From Oscillospiraceae bacterium CM (lineage in GTDB: Bacteria > Bacillota > Clostridia > Oscillospirales > Oscillospiraceae): a stretch of DNA of 64,000 nt. Position 1 is the first letter of the stretch; the number at the start of each line of letters is the position of its first letter. The position numbers and the translations under genes are program-made. The notes beneath the pieces are model-generated. The model searched no databases. It saw only the letters and a program-made list of their open reading frames with translations, and was not told the DNA's origin. Shown here piece by piece: positions 39,310 to 49,289 of this stretch. The stretch is taken from positions 124,001-188,000 of the forward strand of contig CP072107.1 in the NCBI GenBank assembly GCA_022870705.1, given 5' to 3'.

Positions 39310-39515
39310 TTATTCCGGAGTCTTTGCGTCGGAGCCTTGCAGTATCTTAATACAGCGGCGGCTCCTCCGCTTCGACTGCGAAAAAATTCTCTAAGCCGCA
39401 CACAGCGTCGGCCCAGATAAACGCGCATAACGATGGCGAAAGGTCATGCAGACCAGCGTGATACCTCGTCACGACGACAGGAATCATCCTGTAACTCTAA
39501 TAAGGAGGAAAATCT
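39310..39515 (+). other. 206-base structured gap between rpsN and rpsH
   Basis: Holds a possible GGAGCC/GGCTCC long-range stem with inner pairs, GGTC/GACC (39442-39454), and ACAGGA-ATCA-TCCTGT (39477-39492) shortly before the rpsH ribosome binding site. No credible open frame or strong promoter was found. Confidence 0.5.
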
Positions 39516-39911
39516 ATGCAGATTACCGATCCTATTGCCGATATGCTCACGCGGATTCGCAACGCATGCTCGGCAAAACACGCAACGGTTGACATTCCGG
39601 CTTCCAACATGAAGAAGGCGATTGCCGAAATTCTACTGGAAGAAGGGTATATCAAGAATTTTCAGCTGATTAATGACGGCGTGCAGGGCGTTATTAAAAT
39701 TACCTTAAAATATAACGGCAACGAAAAGGCCATCACGGGTCTGCGCCGTGTTTCCAAACCCGGTCTGCGCATGTACGCGGGTGCGGAGGAACTGCCCCAG
39801 GTCCTCAAGGGGCTGGGTATTGCTATCATTTCAACGTCCAAGGGCGTCATGACCGACAAAAAAGCCAGAGCGGCACATGTCGGCGGCGAAGTCCTTGCGT
39901 TTGTGTGGTAA
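39516..39911 (+). CDS. rpsH: 30S ribosomal protein S8
   Basis: 131 residues. [13 protein letters not shown] start and [13 protein letters not shown] end motif. In E. coli S8 represses the spc operon by binding its mRNA; the structured gap just upstream makes it natural to ask whether it does so here. AAGGAGG site. Confidence 0.98.
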   Translation: MQITDPIADMLTRIRNACSAKHATVDIPASNMKKAIAEILLEEGYIKNFQLINDGVQGVIKITLKYNGNEKAITGLRRVSKPGLRMYAGAEELPQVLKGLGIAIISTSKGVMTDKKARAAHVGGEVLAFVW

Positions 39912-39923
39912 GGGGGAGCAGAT

Positions 39924-40469
39924 ATGTCAAGAATCGGTAGAACCCCTATCAGCATCCCCGGCGGCGTTGACGTCAAGGTGTCCGACACAAATGTCGTGAC
40001 CGTCAAAGGGCCGAAGGGCACATTAGAGACGGCGCTTAATCCGGAAATCAAAGTTGAGATTGAGGGCGGCGTTATAAAACTGACGCGTCCAACCGACCAG
40101 CCGGTGCACCGCTCGCTGCATGGTCTTTCAAGAACGCTTGTCGCCAACATGGTCACCGGCGTCACCGAGGGCTTTAAAAAAGAACTTGATGTCAACGGTG
40201 TCGGCTACAGAGCGACAAAAGAAGGCAACAAGCTTGTGATGAACCTCGGCTTTTCACACCAAGTAATCGTTGAAGAGACGAACGACATCAAAATCGATGT
40301 GCCCGCGCCGAACAAGATTGTTATCAGCGGTATCGATAAGCAGATCGTCGGTCAATTTGCCGCCGATGTCAGAAAGAAAAGACCGCCCGAGCCGTATAAG
40401 GGCAAAGGCATCAAATATTCAGACGAGGTCATTCGCCGCAAAGAAGGCAAGACCGGCGCCAAAAAGTAA
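39924..40469 (+). CDS. rplF: 50S ribosomal protein L6
   Basis: 181 residues. [16 protein letters not shown] start and the conserved [19 protein letters not shown] end near the factor-binding site. Confidence 0.98.
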   Translation: MSRIGRTPISIPGGVDVKVSDTNVVTVKGPKGTLETALNPEIKVEIEGGVIKLTRPTDQPVHRSLHGLSRTLVANMVTGVTEGFKKELDVNGVGYRATKEGNKLVMNLGFSHQVIVEETNDIKIDVPAPNKIVISGIDKQIVGQFAADVRKKRPPEPYKGKGIKYSDEVIRRKEGKTGAKK

Positions 40470-40485
40470 AAGGAGGTGTGCCTAA

Positions 40486-40845
40486 ATGATTAAAAGACCA
40501 AATACAAAAGCGCAGCGTTTAAAGAGACACAAAAGGGTCAGAAGCAAAATTACCGGCACGCCGGAGCGCCCGAGACTGAATGTTTTCCGTAGCGGTAAAA
40601 ACATTTACGCGCAGCTGATTGACGATGTCAACATGACGACGCTTTGCTCGGCTTCGTCGGTTGAAAAGAACTTTGAAGGTTCCGGCGGGAACAAGGAAGC
40701 CGCCAAAAAGATTGGCCAGATGATTGCCGCACGCGCCAAGGAAAAAGGCATTGAGACGATCGTTTTTGACCGCGGCGGTTACATTTATCACGGCCGCATC
40801 AAGGAACTGGCAGACGGCGCCCGCGAGGGCGGGCTGAACTTTTAA
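40486..40845 (+). CDS. rplR: 50S ribosomal protein L18
   Basis: 119 residues. [23 protein letters not shown] and [25 protein letters not shown] are L18 motifs. Partner of L5 on 5S rRNA. AGGAGG site. Confidence 0.98.
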   Translation: MIKRPNTKAQRLKRHKRVRSKITGTPERPRLNVFRSGKNIYAQLIDDVNMTTLCSASSVEKNFEGSGGNKEAAKKIGQMIAARAKEKGIETIVFDRGGYIYHGRIKELADGAREGGLNF

Positions 40846-40862
40846 CGGGGGGAGGAAACAAC

Positions 40863-41387
40863 ATGGCTTACGGTAACAACAGAAGAGATAACAAAAGAGA
40901 AGAAGTACAGTCGGAGTTCGTGGAGAAGGTCGTTTCCTTAAACCGCGTTTCCAAAACCGTTAAGGGCGGCCGAATCTTCAAGTTCGCCGCACTCTGCGTC
41001 GTTGGTGACGGCAAAGGCCGCGTCGGGTTCGGACTCGGCAAGGCCGGCGAGGTTTCCGAAGCAATCCGCAAGGGTATCGAAGATGCCAAAAAGAATATTG
41101 TCACCATCACGATGACCGGAACAACAATCCCGCACGAGGTGGTGGGTGAATTCGGCGCCGGCCGCGTGCTCTTAAAGCCGGCTCCCGCCGGTACCGGCGT
41201 TATCGCCGGCGGCGCCGTCCGCGCTGTCGTTGAAGCTGCCGGAATTCACGATATCAGAACAAAATGCCTGCGCTCCAACAATCCTCAGAACGTCGTCGCT
41301 GCCACCATGGTCGGACTCAAGTCGCTCCGCGACGCCGCTCAGGTCGCCAAGACGAGAGGCAAGAGCGTCGAAGAAATCCAGGGTTAG
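40863..41387 (+). CDS. rpsE: 30S ribosomal protein S5
   Basis: 174 residues. [23 protein letters not shown] and [20 protein letters not shown] motifs. At the mRNA entry site, involved in decoding accuracy. GGGAGG site. Confidence 0.98.
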   Translation: MAYGNNRRDNKREEVQSEFVEKVVSLNRVSKTVKGGRIFKFAALCVVGDGKGRVGFGLGKAGEVSEAIRKGIEDAKKNIVTITMTGTTIPHEVVGEFGAGRVLLKPAPAGTGVIAGGAVRAVVEAAGIHDIRTKCLRSNNPQNVVAATMVGLKSLRDAAQVAKTRGKSVEEIQG

Positions 41388-41398
41388 GGGGCAGCAAC

Positions 41399-41578
41399 AT
41401 GGCGAACATTAAAATCAAGCTGGTCAAGAGTTTAAGCGGCCGACTGGAAAGCCACATCGCCACGGCAAAATCATTGGGGCTTACCAAAATCGGCAGCCAG
41501 ACCGTGCAGCCCGACAATCCGCAGACGAGAGGCAAGATCGCTCAGATTGGCTATCTTATCTCAGTCACAGAAGAATAA
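41399..41578 (+). CDS. rpmD: 50S ribosomal protein L30
   Basis: 59 residues from ATG 41399; the longer frame starting inside rpsE is a shadow extension. IKIKLVKSLSGRLESH and QTVQPDNPQTRGKI motifs. Site GGGGGCAGC is modest. Confidence 0.97.
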   Translation: MANIKIKLVKSLSGRLESHIATAKSLGLTKIGSQTVQPDNPQTRGKIAQIGYLISVTEE

Positions 41579-41593
41579 GGAGGCGCAAGGAGC

Positions 41594-42034
41594 ATGAATC
41601 TACACGATCTTTCTCCCGCGGAAGGCTCCACGCACGTTGCCAAGCGCAAGGGCAGAGGCCCCGGCACCGGTAACGGCAAAACGGCCGGGCGCGGTCATAA
41701 AGGACAGAAAGCGCGCTCGGGCGGCGGCGTCCGGGTCGGCTTTGAAGGCGGCCAGATGCCCCTTGTCCGCCGCGTCCCAAAACGCGGGTTCAATAATATT
41801 TTTGCAAAGCCCTTAGAGGCAGTCAACGTCTCTGAACTTGAGCGGTTTGACAACGGTGCCGTCATCGGCGCGGAAGAACTTCTTGCCGCCGGTGTGATTT
41901 CCAAATGCGTCTATGGCGTCAAAATACTCGGTAACGGCGCCTTCACGAAGAAACTGACAATCAAAGCCTCCGCTTTTTCAGAATCGGCCAAAGAGAAAAT
42001 CGAAGCCGCCGGCGGAAAGGCCGAGGTGATTTAA
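41594..42034 (+). CDS. rplO: 50S ribosomal protein L15
   Basis: 146 residues. Glycine-rich N-terminus with [21 protein letters not shown] and [18 protein letters not shown]. Its TAA abuts the secY GTG with no spacing, so SecY translation is probably coupled. Confidence 0.98.
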   Translation: MNLHDLSPAEGSTHVAKRKGRGPGTGNGKTAGRGHKGQKARSGGGVRVGFEGGQMPLVRRVPKRGFNNIFAKPLEAVNVSELERFDNGAVIGAEELLAAGVISKCVYGVKILGNGAFTKKLTIKASAFSESAKEKIEAAGGKAEVI

Positions 42035-43330
42035 GTGCTGCAGACAATACGCAACGCATGGAAAATCGAAGAAATCAGGAAAAAGCTCATATTCATGGGC
42101 TTCATCCTGTTGCTCTACCGTCTTGGTGACGCCGTGCCTGTTCCGTATGTCAACGTCGAGGCGCTCAGCACTTATTTCCAGTCGATGCAGAACACCGTGC
42201 TGGGCCTTTACAACGTTATGTCGGGCAGCGCTTTCTCAAGGGCGACGATCTTCGCACTGTCCATCCAGCCGTATATCAACGCATCGATTATCATCCAGCT
42301 TCTGACGATTGCCATCCCGGCTATGGAACGCCTTCAGAAGGAAGGTGGCGAGGAAGGCAAGAAAAAGCTTGAGAAAATTACCCGCTATTCGACGCTCGGC
42401 ATCGGGCTCATTCAGGGTCTCGGGTATTACTTCCTCATGAAAAACAGCACAAGCCCGCAGATCCTTACAACGGGCGATGTCTGGCCGGCGATTGTCATTA
42501 TCCTCTCCTTCACGGCGGGCAGCTGCCTGCTGATGTGGATGGGTGAGCAGATCACCGAATTCGGCATCGGCAACGGCATCTCGATCATCCTGTTTACGAG
42601 CATTGTCTCCCGGTGGCCGACACAGCTTGTCGAAACCATCACAAAGGTCAAAGCCGAGCCGTCCTCCTGGCTGCTGCACGTCCTGCTTCTCATTGGTGTT
42701 CTGCTCGTCATTGTGATGATCGTCATCGTCACGCAGTCGGAGCGGCGCATACCGGTACAGTATGCCAAACGCGTCGTCGGACGTAAAATGTATGGCGGCC
42801 AGTCGACACATCTGCCGATGAAGGTCAATATGTCGGGCGTTATGCCGATCATTTTTGCGCAGTCGATCGCATCGCTCCCAGCGACGGTTGTCACCTTTGT
42901 CCCGGCGTGGAATACAAAAACAAACTGGTTTTTGAACGCATTCAATACCAATACATGGACGTATGCGCTCATTTACTTCCTGCTGATCGTCTTCTTTGCG
43001 TATTTCTATTCGACGATACAGTTCAACCCCGTTGAGGTGGCCAACAACCTAAAGAAGAACGGCGGATTTATCCCCGGTTTCCGGGCCGGCAAGCCGACGA
43101 GCGAGTTTATACAAAAGGTGCTGACTAAAATCACGCTCTTCGGCGCCTTGTACCTCGCCATCATTGCCGTCACGCCGATTATCATTAGTTTCTTCTCGCC
43201 AATTGCGGCGGAACAGGGCATTTCACTCGGCGGCACGTCCATCATCATTGTCGTCGGCGTTGCGCTGGAGACGATGAAGCAGCTTGAAGCGCAGATGCTT
43301 ATGCGCCATTATAAAGGTTTCCTTGAATAA
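42035..43330 (+). CDS. secY: Protein translocase subunit SecY
   Basis: 431 residues, ten membrane helices. GTG start directly after the rplO stop. ERRIPVQYAKRVVGRKMYGGQ is the ribosome/SecA-contacting cytoplasmic loop; PGFRAGKPT and LEAQMLMRHYKGFL close the protein. It forms the Sec channel with SecE and SecG, which are not in this window. Confidence 0.98.
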   Translation: MLQTIRNAWKIEEIRKKLIFMGFILLLYRLGDAVPVPYVNVEALSTYFQSMQNTVLGLYNVMSGSAFSRATIFALSIQPYINASIIIQLLTIAIPAMERLQKEGGEEGKKKLEKITRYSTLGIGLIQGLGYYFLMKNSTSPQILTTGDVWPAIVIILSFTAGSCLLMWMGEQITEFGIGNGISIILFTSIVSRWPTQLVETITKVKAEPSSWLLHVLLLIGVLLVIVMIVIVTQSERRIPVQYAKRVVGRKMYGGQSTHLPMKVNMSGVMPIIFAQSIASLPATVVTFVPAWNTKTNWFLNAFNTNTWTYALIYFLLIVFFAYFYSTIQFNPVEVANNLKKNGGFIPGFRAGKPTSEFIQKVLTKITLFGALYLAIIAVTPIIISFFSPIAAEQGISLGGTSIIIVVGVALETMKQLEAQMLMRHYKGFLE

Positions 43331-43342
43331 GGAGGATTTCTG

Positions 43343-43975
43343 TTGAAACTGATACTTTTGGGAGCACCGGGTGCCGGCAAAGGAACACAGGCCGACATTA
43401 TTAGCAAAAAGCTCTCGATACCGACGATTTCAACCGGCAATATCTTAAGGGCGGCCGTGAAAAACGGCACCCCCATCGGCCTGAAGGCCAAAGCTTACAT
43501 GGAGTCCGGCGGGCTTGTCCCGGATGACGTTATCATCGGGATCATTCAAGAACGCCTTGCAGAAGCTGACTGCGCCGGCGGATACATCCTCGACGGCATG
43601 CCGAGAACAATCGGCCAGGCTAAGGCGCTTGAGGACGCCGGTGTCGATATCGACGCAGCGGTTGTCATTGAAATATCCGACGCGGAGATTGAGGCGAGAA
43701 TGACCGGCAGGCGGACGTGCGCGCAGTGCAGCGCCACCTTCCACGTCGTATCAAACCCGTCAAAAGCAGAAAACGTCTGCGACGCCTGCGGCGGCGCGCT
43801 TACCGTTCGAAAGGACGATGAACCTGAAACGGTTAAAAACCGGCTGAAGGTTTATCACCAGGAGACGGAGCCGCTCATTGACTTTTACAAATCAAGAGGA
43901 AAGCTGAAGTCTGTTGACAATCAGCCGACGATTGAGGCAACAACCGAGGTTATTTTAAAAGCCTTGGGGATTTAA
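43343..43975 (+). CDS. adk: Adenylate kinase, zinc-type
   Basis: 210 residues, TTG start after a GGAGG site. P-loop GAPGAGKGT at 7-15. The LID has four cysteines (CAQC and CDAC) that bind zinc, as in Gram-positive and thermophilic kinases. Balances AMP, ADP and ATP. One base separates it from map. Confidence 0.97.
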   Translation: MKLILLGAPGAGKGTQADIISKKLSIPTISTGNILRAAVKNGTPIGLKAKAYMESGGLVPDDVIIGIIQERLAEADCAGGYILDGMPRTIGQAKALEDAGVDIDAAVVIEISDAEIEARMTGRRTCAQCSATFHVVSNPSKAENVCDACGGALTVRKDDEPETVKNRLKVYHQETEPLIDFYKSRGKLKSVDNQPTIEATTEVILKALGI

Positions 43976-43976
43976 G

Positions 43977-44732
43977 ATGATTAAACTCAAATCATCCCGA
44001 GAAGCGGAGCTCATGCGCCGCGCCGGGCGCATCGCGGCTGCTGCGCTCGCGCTGGGGGGCGAAATGGCAAAAGTGGGTGTCACGACAAAGGAAATCGATA
44101 CGTGTGTCCATGACTTCATTCGTGCCCAGGGCGCTGTTCCAACCTTCTACAATTATCACGGTTTTCCCGGCAGTATCTGCGCATCCGTCAACGATCAGGT
44201 TATTCACGGCATCCCAGGTCAACGCGCGTTATGTGACGGCGATATCATCAGCATCGACGTCGGCGCGACGAAAGACGGCTATATCGGTGACTGCGCAGCA
44301 ACCTTTGTTGTCGGTAAGGCATCGGCCGAGGCAGAGCGCCTCATCGAAGTCACCCGCAGCAGCTTCTTTGAAGGCCTCAAATATGCCCGGGAAGGCTTTC
44401 GAATCTCCGATATCTCACACGCCATCCAGAGTTATGTTGAAAAAAATGGTTTTTCGGTTGTCCGCGAATACGTCGGCCACGGTGTGGGCTCGGCAATGCA
44501 CGAGCCGCCGGAGATCCCGAACTTCGGTCGGCCGGGGCACGGCGCTAGACTCGTTCGCGGCATGACACTGGCAATCGAGCCGATGGTTAACGTGGGGACT
44601 GCCGCCATACGGGTCCTTCCGGACAAATGGACGGTCGTCACGCTTGACGGGAAGCTCTCGGCCCATTATGAAAACAGCATCCTCGTGACGGATGGGACAC
44701 CCGAAATCCTCACAACGGCAGGGGATCTATAA
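43977..44732 (+). CDS. map: Methionine aminopeptidase type I
   Basis: 251 residues. The five metal ligands are visible in the DVGATKDGYIGDCA, VGHGVGSAMHEPPEI, AIEPM and ENSILVT motifs. Removes the initiator methionine. Coupled to the downstream KOW protein through TAATG. Confidence 0.97.
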   Translation: MIKLKSSREAELMRRAGRIAAAALALGGEMAKVGVTTKEIDTCVHDFIRAQGAVPTFYNYHGFPGSICASVNDQVIHGIPGQRALCDGDIISIDVGATKDGYIGDCAATFVVGKASAEAERLIEVTRSSFFEGLKYAREGFRISDISHAIQSYVEKNGFSVVREYVGHGVGSAMHEPPEIPNFGRPGHGARLVRGMTLAIEPMVNVGTAAIRVLPDKWTVVTLDGKLSAHYENSILVTDGTPEILTTAGDL

Positions 44733-45022
44733 TGATGGGAATCGAATTGTCAGACATCGTCACATCCGTTAACGGCAGAGACAAGGGCAAGCGCTTCTTT
44801 GTCGTCGATGTGGCCGATAACTTCGTTTATCTGTGCGACGGGAAAAGCAGGCGGCTTGAAAAACCTAAGCGAAAAAAGCTCAAGCATGTCCGGTTCGAGA
44901 CGAAAAGCGGTTGCCGGGCAGCGGAAAAAATCCGTAGCCGACAAAAGGTCACCAATAGTGATTTGAGACGGGCACTTGCTGAGCATTTAGCGAATCAACT
45001 CGGAGATAAAGGAGGTATGTAA
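44732..45022 (+). CDS. KOW domain (L14e-like) RNA-binding protein
   Basis: 96 residues. The KOW motif is [20 protein letters not shown]; the rest is very basic ([13 protein letters not shown]). Genes of this kind commonly sit between map and infA in Clostridia. Probably a ribosome-associated RNA binder of unknown role. Its last codons hold the infA ribosome binding site (GGAGG). Confidence 0.88.
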   Translation: MMGIELSDIVTSVNGRDKGKRFFVVDVADNFVYLCDGKSRRLEKPKRKKLKHVRFETKSGCRAAEKIRSRQKVTNSDLRRALAEHLANQLGDKGGM

Positions 45023-45023
45023 A

Positions 45024-45242
45024 TTGGCAAAAGACGACATGATAGAACTCGAAGGTATCGTTTTAGAGTCGCTGCCGAATACGATGTTTCAGGTCGATAT
45101 TGGCGGTGGGCACACCATTCTGGCGCATATCTCTGGCAAGCTCCGGATGAACTTTATCAGAATTCTGCCGGGTGACAAGGTGACGGTTCAAATGTCGCCA
45201 TACGATCTGACACGCGGCAGGATCACATGGCGGAGTAAATAA
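45024..45242 (+). CDS. infA: Translation initiation factor IF-1
   Basis: 72 residues, TTG start nine bases after GGAGG. OB fold with [22 protein letters not shown] and [13 protein letters not shown]. The GGAGG lies in the preceding gene, whose stop is two bases upstream. Confidence 0.97.
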   Translation: MAKDDMIELEGIVLESLPNTMFQVDIGGGHTILAHISGKLRMNFIRILPGDKVTVQMSPYDLTRGRITWRSK

Positions 45243-45257
45243 CGGTTAATTGATATC

Positions 45258-45315
45258 CGCTCTTCGGAGCGAAAACAATACACAGCCTGTCGCGATACCG
45301 GCGAGAACCGACAGG
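45258..45315 (+). promoter_or_regulatory. Hairpins in the infA-rpmJ spacer
   Basis: CGCTC-TTCG-GAGCG (45258-45271) is a UUCG tetraloop hairpin. CCTGTCG / CGACAGG (45286-45292, 45309-45315) follows. No T-tract, so not obviously terminators. Confidence 0.45.
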
Positions 45316-45360
45316 TGCCGCTAAACAGTTCACTCACGCCGGAGAAATGGATGCTTGATT

Positions 45361-45474
45361 ATGAAAGTGAGACCGTCCGTTAAACCCATGTGCGAGAAAT
45401 GCAAAATCATCAAGCGCAAGGGCAAAGTTATGGTTATTTGTGAAAACCCCAAACACAAGCAGAGACAGGGTTAA
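45361..45474 (+). CDS. rpmJ: 50S ribosomal protein L36, zinc type
   Basis: 37 residues, standard length. [20 protein letters not shown] followed by [12 protein letters not shown]; zinc ligands C11, C14, C27 and H32 are all present. The nearest GGAG is 16 bases before the ATG, a poor ribosome binding site for a ribosomal gene. Confidence 0.97.
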   Translation: MKVRPSVKPMCEKCKIIKRKGKVMVICENPKHKQRQG

Positions 45475-45517
45475 TTCTGTAGATTCCTCATATGAACGAA
45501 AGGAATGATTAAAAAGT

Positions 45518-45886
45518 ATGGCACGTATTTCCGGCGTTGACCTGCCTAAGGACAAAAGGATTGAAATCGGACTGACGTATGTCTTTGGCATTGGCAGGAC
45601 GAGCGCGAAGAAGATCCTTGAACAAACCGGCATCAATCCCGATACGAGAGTCAAGAATCTCACCGAGGCCGAGGAAACGGCACTGCGTGAGTGCATCGAT
45701 AAGAACTTTGTCGTGGAGGGCGACCTTCGGCGTACCGTTGCGCTGGATATTAAGCGCCTGACAGAAATCGGCTGCTACAGAGGCACTCGCCACAGAAGAG
45801 GCCTCCCCGTCCGCGGCCAGAGAAGCAAAACGAATGCGCGCACCCGTAAGGGACCCAAGCGCACAATCGCCAACAAGAAGAAGTAA
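45518..45886 (+). CDS. rpsM: 30S ribosomal protein S13
   Basis: 122 residues. [25 protein letters not shown] start, [25 protein letters not shown] end. Contacts P-site tRNA and the inter-subunit bridge. Confidence 0.98.
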   Translation: MARISGVDLPKDKRIEIGLTYVFGIGRTSAKKILEQTGINPDTRVKNLTEAEETALRECIDKNFVVEGDLRRTVALDIKRLTEIGCYRGTRHRRGLPVRGQRSKTNARTRKGPKRTIANKKK

Positions 45887-45898
45887 GGAGGGGTCACT

Positions 45899-46300
45899 GT
45901 GGCAGCACCCGCAAAGGGCAAAAAGGTCGTCAAAAGACGCCGCGAACGCAAAAATATCGAAAAGGGCGCCGTGCATATCAGCTCGTCCTTCAACAACACG
46001 ATGGTTACTGTGACCGATACGGCAGGCAACGCGCTTTCCTGGGCTTCTGCCGGCGGCATGGGTTTCCGCGGAAGCCGGAAATCAACGCCTTACGCCGCTC
46101 AGACAGCCGCAGAGACGGCTGCCAAGGCTGCTATGGAGCACGGGCTGAAGACGGTTGAAGTCTTCGTGAAGGGCCCAGGCTCCGGCCGTGAAGCGGCGAT
46201 TCGTGCGCTCCAGTCGGCTGGGCTTGAAGTCACCATGATCAAAGACGTGACGCCCATACCGCACAACGGCTGCCGTCCGCCGAAAAGACGCAGAGTTTAA
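45899..46300 (+). CDS. rpsK: 30S ribosomal protein S11
   Basis: 133 residues, GTG start after [27 protein letters not shown] and [18 protein letters not shown] are S11 signatures. Confidence 0.98.
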   Translation: MAAPAKGKKVVKRRRERKNIEKGAVHISSSFNNTMVTVTDTAGNALSWASAGGMGFRGSRKSTPYAAQTAAETAAKAAMEHGLKTVEVFVKGPGSGREAAIRALQSAGLEVTMIKDVTPIPHNGCRPPKRRRV

Positions 46301-46313
46301 GGAGGAATAATCT

Positions 46314-46940
46314 ATGGCAAGATATACCGATGCAGTTTGCCGCCTCTGCCGCAGGGAAGGACAAAAACTCTTTCTCAAGGGCGACCGGTGCTACACGGAA
46401 AAATGCGCCGTCGACCGCAGGGCTTATGCGCCGGGTCAGCATGGACAGGGCCGTACAAAGGTGTCCGAATACGGCACGCAGCTGCGTGAAAAGCAAAAGG
46501 CAAAGAGATATTACGGCGTTTTGGAGAGCCAGTTCAGAGGCTATTTCGATATAGCCAGCAAAATGAAGGGCAAGACGGGCGAAAACCTGCTCGCGCTCCT
46601 TGAAAGACGCCTTGACAATACCGTTTACAGACTCGGCTTTGCAATGAGCCGCGCCGAGGCCAGGCAGCTCGTGCTGCACGGGCACTTCAAGGTCAATGGC
46701 AAAAAGGTCAACATACCCTCGTTTATCGTCAAGCCGGGAATGGTCCTCGCCTTGAAAGACTCCAGCAGAAGCCTGGATAAGTTTAAGTCGGTGATCGAAG
46801 CAAATTCCTTCAGGCAGCCCCCGAAGTGGCTTGAGTATGATGCGACGCAGCAGTCGGCCAAGGTTGTCGGTCTCCCCGCCAGAGAGGAAATCGACCTGCC
46901 GATCACCGAGCAGCTGATCGTTGAGCTTTACTCGAAGTAA
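46314..46940 (+). CDS. rpsD: 30S ribosomal protein S4
   Basis: 208 residues. N-terminal cysteines (CRLC at 9-12, then CYTEKC) make it the zinc form. The S4 RNA-binding domain [27 protein letters not shown] follows. Nucleates 30S assembly; in B. subtilis it represses its own gene. Confidence 0.98.
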   Translation: MARYTDAVCRLCRREGQKLFLKGDRCYTEKCAVDRRAYAPGQHGQGRTKVSEYGTQLREKQKAKRYYGVLESQFRGYFDIASKMKGKTGENLLALLERRLDNTVYRLGFAMSRAEARQLVLHGHFKVNGKKVNIPSFIVKPGMVLALKDSSRSLDKFKSVIEANSFRQPPKWLEYDATQQSAKVVGLPAREEIDLPITEQLIVELYSK

Positions 46941-47013
46941 GATACAAGCCCTCATATTGGATAGCTGTCACATCGAAGCGCGACTATGCGCCGATCATTG
47001 AAGGAGGGTATAT

Positions 47014-47964
47014 ATGGTAGAAATTGAAAGACCGCGTATTGAATGCATTGAAACGCCGGGTGACGATTCATATGGCAAATATGTTGTCGAGCCGTTGGAG
47101 CGCGGTTATGGCACGACCTTAGGAAACTCCCTTCGCAGAATTCTGTTGTCTTCACTGCCCGGTACCGCCGTGACGACCGTAAAAATCGCCGGCATACAGC
47201 ATGAGTTTTCAACGATTCCGGGAGTCAAGGAAGATGTCACGGAGATTATCCTCAACATCAAGGGGATTATCGCGAGACTCCACAACCCGAGAGCAAAAAC
47301 GATCTATATAGAAGCAACGGGCGAGGGTGCCGTCACGGCTGGTGATATCAAGCCGGACAGCGAGGTTGAGATTTTAAACCCCGACCTGCATATTGCCACA
47401 CTAAGCGCCGACGCGACACTCAGTATTGAGATGACGCTTGGCCACGGCAGAGGATACGTCTCAGCCGAACGCAACAAGCTGCAGCAGCCGATTATCGGCG
47501 TTATTCCGATCGACTCGATCTATACGCCGGTGCAGAAGGTTAACTATACAGTTGAAAATACGCGTGTTGGTAATATGACGGACTTTGACAAGCTGACGCT
47601 TGAGGTTTGGACGGATAAAACCATCTCCGCCAGAGACGCCGTTTCGCTGGGTGCTAAAATCCTCTGTGACCACTTCGCGCTGTTTACGGACCTCTCGGAG
47701 ACAATCGGCAGTAAATCGACCGTCGTTGAAAAAGCAGAGACACAGAGAGACAAGGTGCTTGAGATGACGATTGAAGAGCTTGACCTGTCCGTCCGTAGCT
47801 TCAACTGCCTCAAACGCGCCAACATCAATACGGTTGAAGACCTGATCTCCAAATCCGAGGAGGAGATGATCAAGGTCCGCAATTTGGGGCGTAAATCGCT
47901 TGAAGAAGTCGTTCATAAACTGGCCATGATGGGCCTGTCCTTGACGAGCGACGAAAACAGTTAA
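47014..47964 (+). CDS. rpoA: RNA polymerase alpha subunit
   Basis: 316 residues. N-terminal dimerisation domain with [25 protein letters not shown], and alpha-CTD (about 245-310) with [22 protein letters not shown] and [19 protein letters not shown] site. 73 bases separate it from rpsD. Confidence 0.98.
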   Translation: MVEIERPRIECIETPGDDSYGKYVVEPLERGYGTTLGNSLRRILLSSLPGTAVTTVKIAGIQHEFSTIPGVKEDVTEIILNIKGIIARLHNPRAKTIYIEATGEGAVTAGDIKPDSEVEILNPDLHIATLSADATLSIEMTLGHGRGYVSAERNKLQQPIIGVIPIDSIYTPVQKVNYTVENTRVGNMTDFDKLTLEVWTDKTISARDAVSLGAKILCDHFALFTDLSETIGSKSTVVEKAETQRDKVLEMTIEELDLSVRSFNCLKRANINTVEDLISKSEEEMIKVRNLGRKSLEEVVHKLAMMGLSLTSDENS

Positions 47965-47990
47965 TATTTCAGTTTAAGGAGGCAAACGAC

Positions 47991-48332
47991 ATGCCTGGAA
48001 TACGTAAACTCGGCAAAACGACGGACCAGCGTCTTGCGATGCTGCGGCAGCAGGTCACCGACTTTCTCGACAGAGGCAGGATGGAGACAACGGTTGCCCG
48101 CGCTAAGGAAATTGCGCCGCTTGCCGAGAAAATGATCAGCCTCGGCAAAAAGAACACGCTGGCGTCCAGACGCCAGGCGATGTCTTTCATGACACGGGAA
48201 GACATTGTGACAAAGGTTTTTAAAGAGCTGGCGCCCGGCTATGCCGAACGCAACGGCGGATACACACGCATCACCAAAATCGGCCCCCGGCGCGGCGACG
48301 CGGCCGAGATGGCCATTGTAGAGCTTGTTTAA
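47991..48332 (+). CDS. rplQ: 50S ribosomal protein L17
   Basis: 113 residues. [22 protein letters not shown] start, [23 protein letters not shown] end. Last gene of the cluster, followed by two terminators. Confidence 0.98.
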   Translation: MPGIRKLGKTTDQRLAMLRQQVTDFLDRGRMETTVARAKEIAPLAEKMISLGKKNTLASRRQAMSFMTREDIVTKVFKELAPGYAERNGGYTRITKIGPRRGDAAEMAIVELV

Positions 48333-48340
48333 TAAAGCAC

Positions 48341-48370
48341 AGCGGGGGGCGAAGAGCCCCCTGCTCATTT
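48341..48370 (+). terminator. First terminator of the ribosomal cluster
   Basis: Stem AGCGGGGGGC / GCCCCCTGCT with one mismatch, short loop, then CATTTTTG. Confidence 0.85.
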
Positions 48371-48391
48371 TTGCGGTATAACGCCGCGCAC

Positions 48392-48430
48392 AAAAATAAA
48401 CGCCTAAACGGGCGCTTATTTTTTGTTTTT
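48392..48430 (+). terminator. Second terminator of the ribosomal cluster
   Basis: Stem AAAAATAA-A-CGCC / GGCG-C-TTATTTTT with loop TAAAC, then GTTTTT. Confidence 0.8.
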
Positions 48431-48544
48431 CGAAATCTAGAATGAAGCGCGTATATGGCAAATAGAGGCAAACGAAATGCTGCTGAATAGTCAGAATAAT
48501 ACTGTGGATACTATTGTTGTAAAACAAGGGAGGGTCATATATAT

Positions 48545-49084
48545 ATGAAAGCAACCGGAATCGTGCGTCGAATCGATGATCTGGGACGCGTTGTTATTCC
48601 AAAAGAGATCCGCCGGACGATGCGTATCCGCGAGGGCGACCCGCTGGAAATATATACGGAAAAAGACGGCGAAGTCATTTTCAAGAAGTATTCACCAATG
48701 GGTGAATGGTCAGAAAGCGCCAACCAAATCTGCGAGACGCTGTTTAAAACGGCTGGCTGCTTTGCCGCCGTTGCCGACAGGGATTCGTATATCTCTGTCT
48801 GCGGCGTTCCAAAAAGAGAACTCACGGACAAGCATATCAGCAGTGACCTGGAACAGCTGATGGAAGCGCGGCGCCTGTACCAGCGAAAAAGCGGTGAAAA
48901 GGGGCTGCCGATCATTGACAGTAGTGAAAAATATATCATTGAAACAGCGGCGCCGATTATTTCCGAGGGCGACGTGATGGGCTGTGTTATCTTCTTTTCG
49001 GAGGGCGAAAAGCTTCTCGGTGAAGTTGAGTATAAGCTGGCGCAGACTGTTGCGGGGTTTCTCGGCAAGCAGATGGAAAGCTAG
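48545..49084 (+). CDS. spoVT: Stage V sporulation protein T-like regulator
   Basis: 179 residues. AbrB-type swapped-hairpin DNA-binding domain at 1-50 (GIVRRIDDLGRVVIPKEIRRTMRI), then a GAF-like domain (about 60-178), the SpoVT architecture. In Bacillus it tunes sigma-G genes in the forespore, so it supports a spore-forming host. GGAGGG site. Its own terminator follows. Confidence 0.93.
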   Translation: MKATGIVRRIDDLGRVVIPKEIRRTMRIREGDPLEIYTEKDGEVIFKKYSPMGEWSESANQICETLFKTAGCFAAVADRDSYISVCGVPKRELTDKHISSDLEQLMEARRLYQRKSGEKGLPIIDSSEKYIIETAAPIISEGDVMGCVIFFSEGEKLLGEVEYKLAQTVAGFLGKQMES

Positions 49085-49109
49085 CGCTATCGCAAAATCA
49101 TCAATTAAA

Positions 49110-49144
49110 GGGACGGCTGCCTTTTGAATAGGCGCCGTCCCCTT
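49110..49144 (+). terminator. Terminator of spoVT
   Basis: Stem GGGACGGC-T-GCC / GGC-GCCGTCCC, followed by CTTCTT. Confidence 0.75.
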
Positions 49145-49201
49145 CTTACGCCAAAAACGCCCTTTCGCCCTGTTGGACACTGTGATAGAATACAATTGAA
49201 G

Positions 49202-49218
49202 TTAACATATATTTAACA
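49202..49218 (+). promoter_or_regulatory. Pho-box-like direct repeat upstream of phoP
   Basis: TTAACA (49202-49207), five bases, TTAACA (49213-49218): an 11-bp period matching the PhoP box known from Bacillus. It lies 72 bases before the response regulator start and suggests autoregulation. Confidence 0.6.
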
Positions 49219-49289
49219 GAGGCTAAGCGTTAGATTTTATCATCTGGTCTTATCATGATTTGATAAACAGACACAGGAGGCGGCAAACG

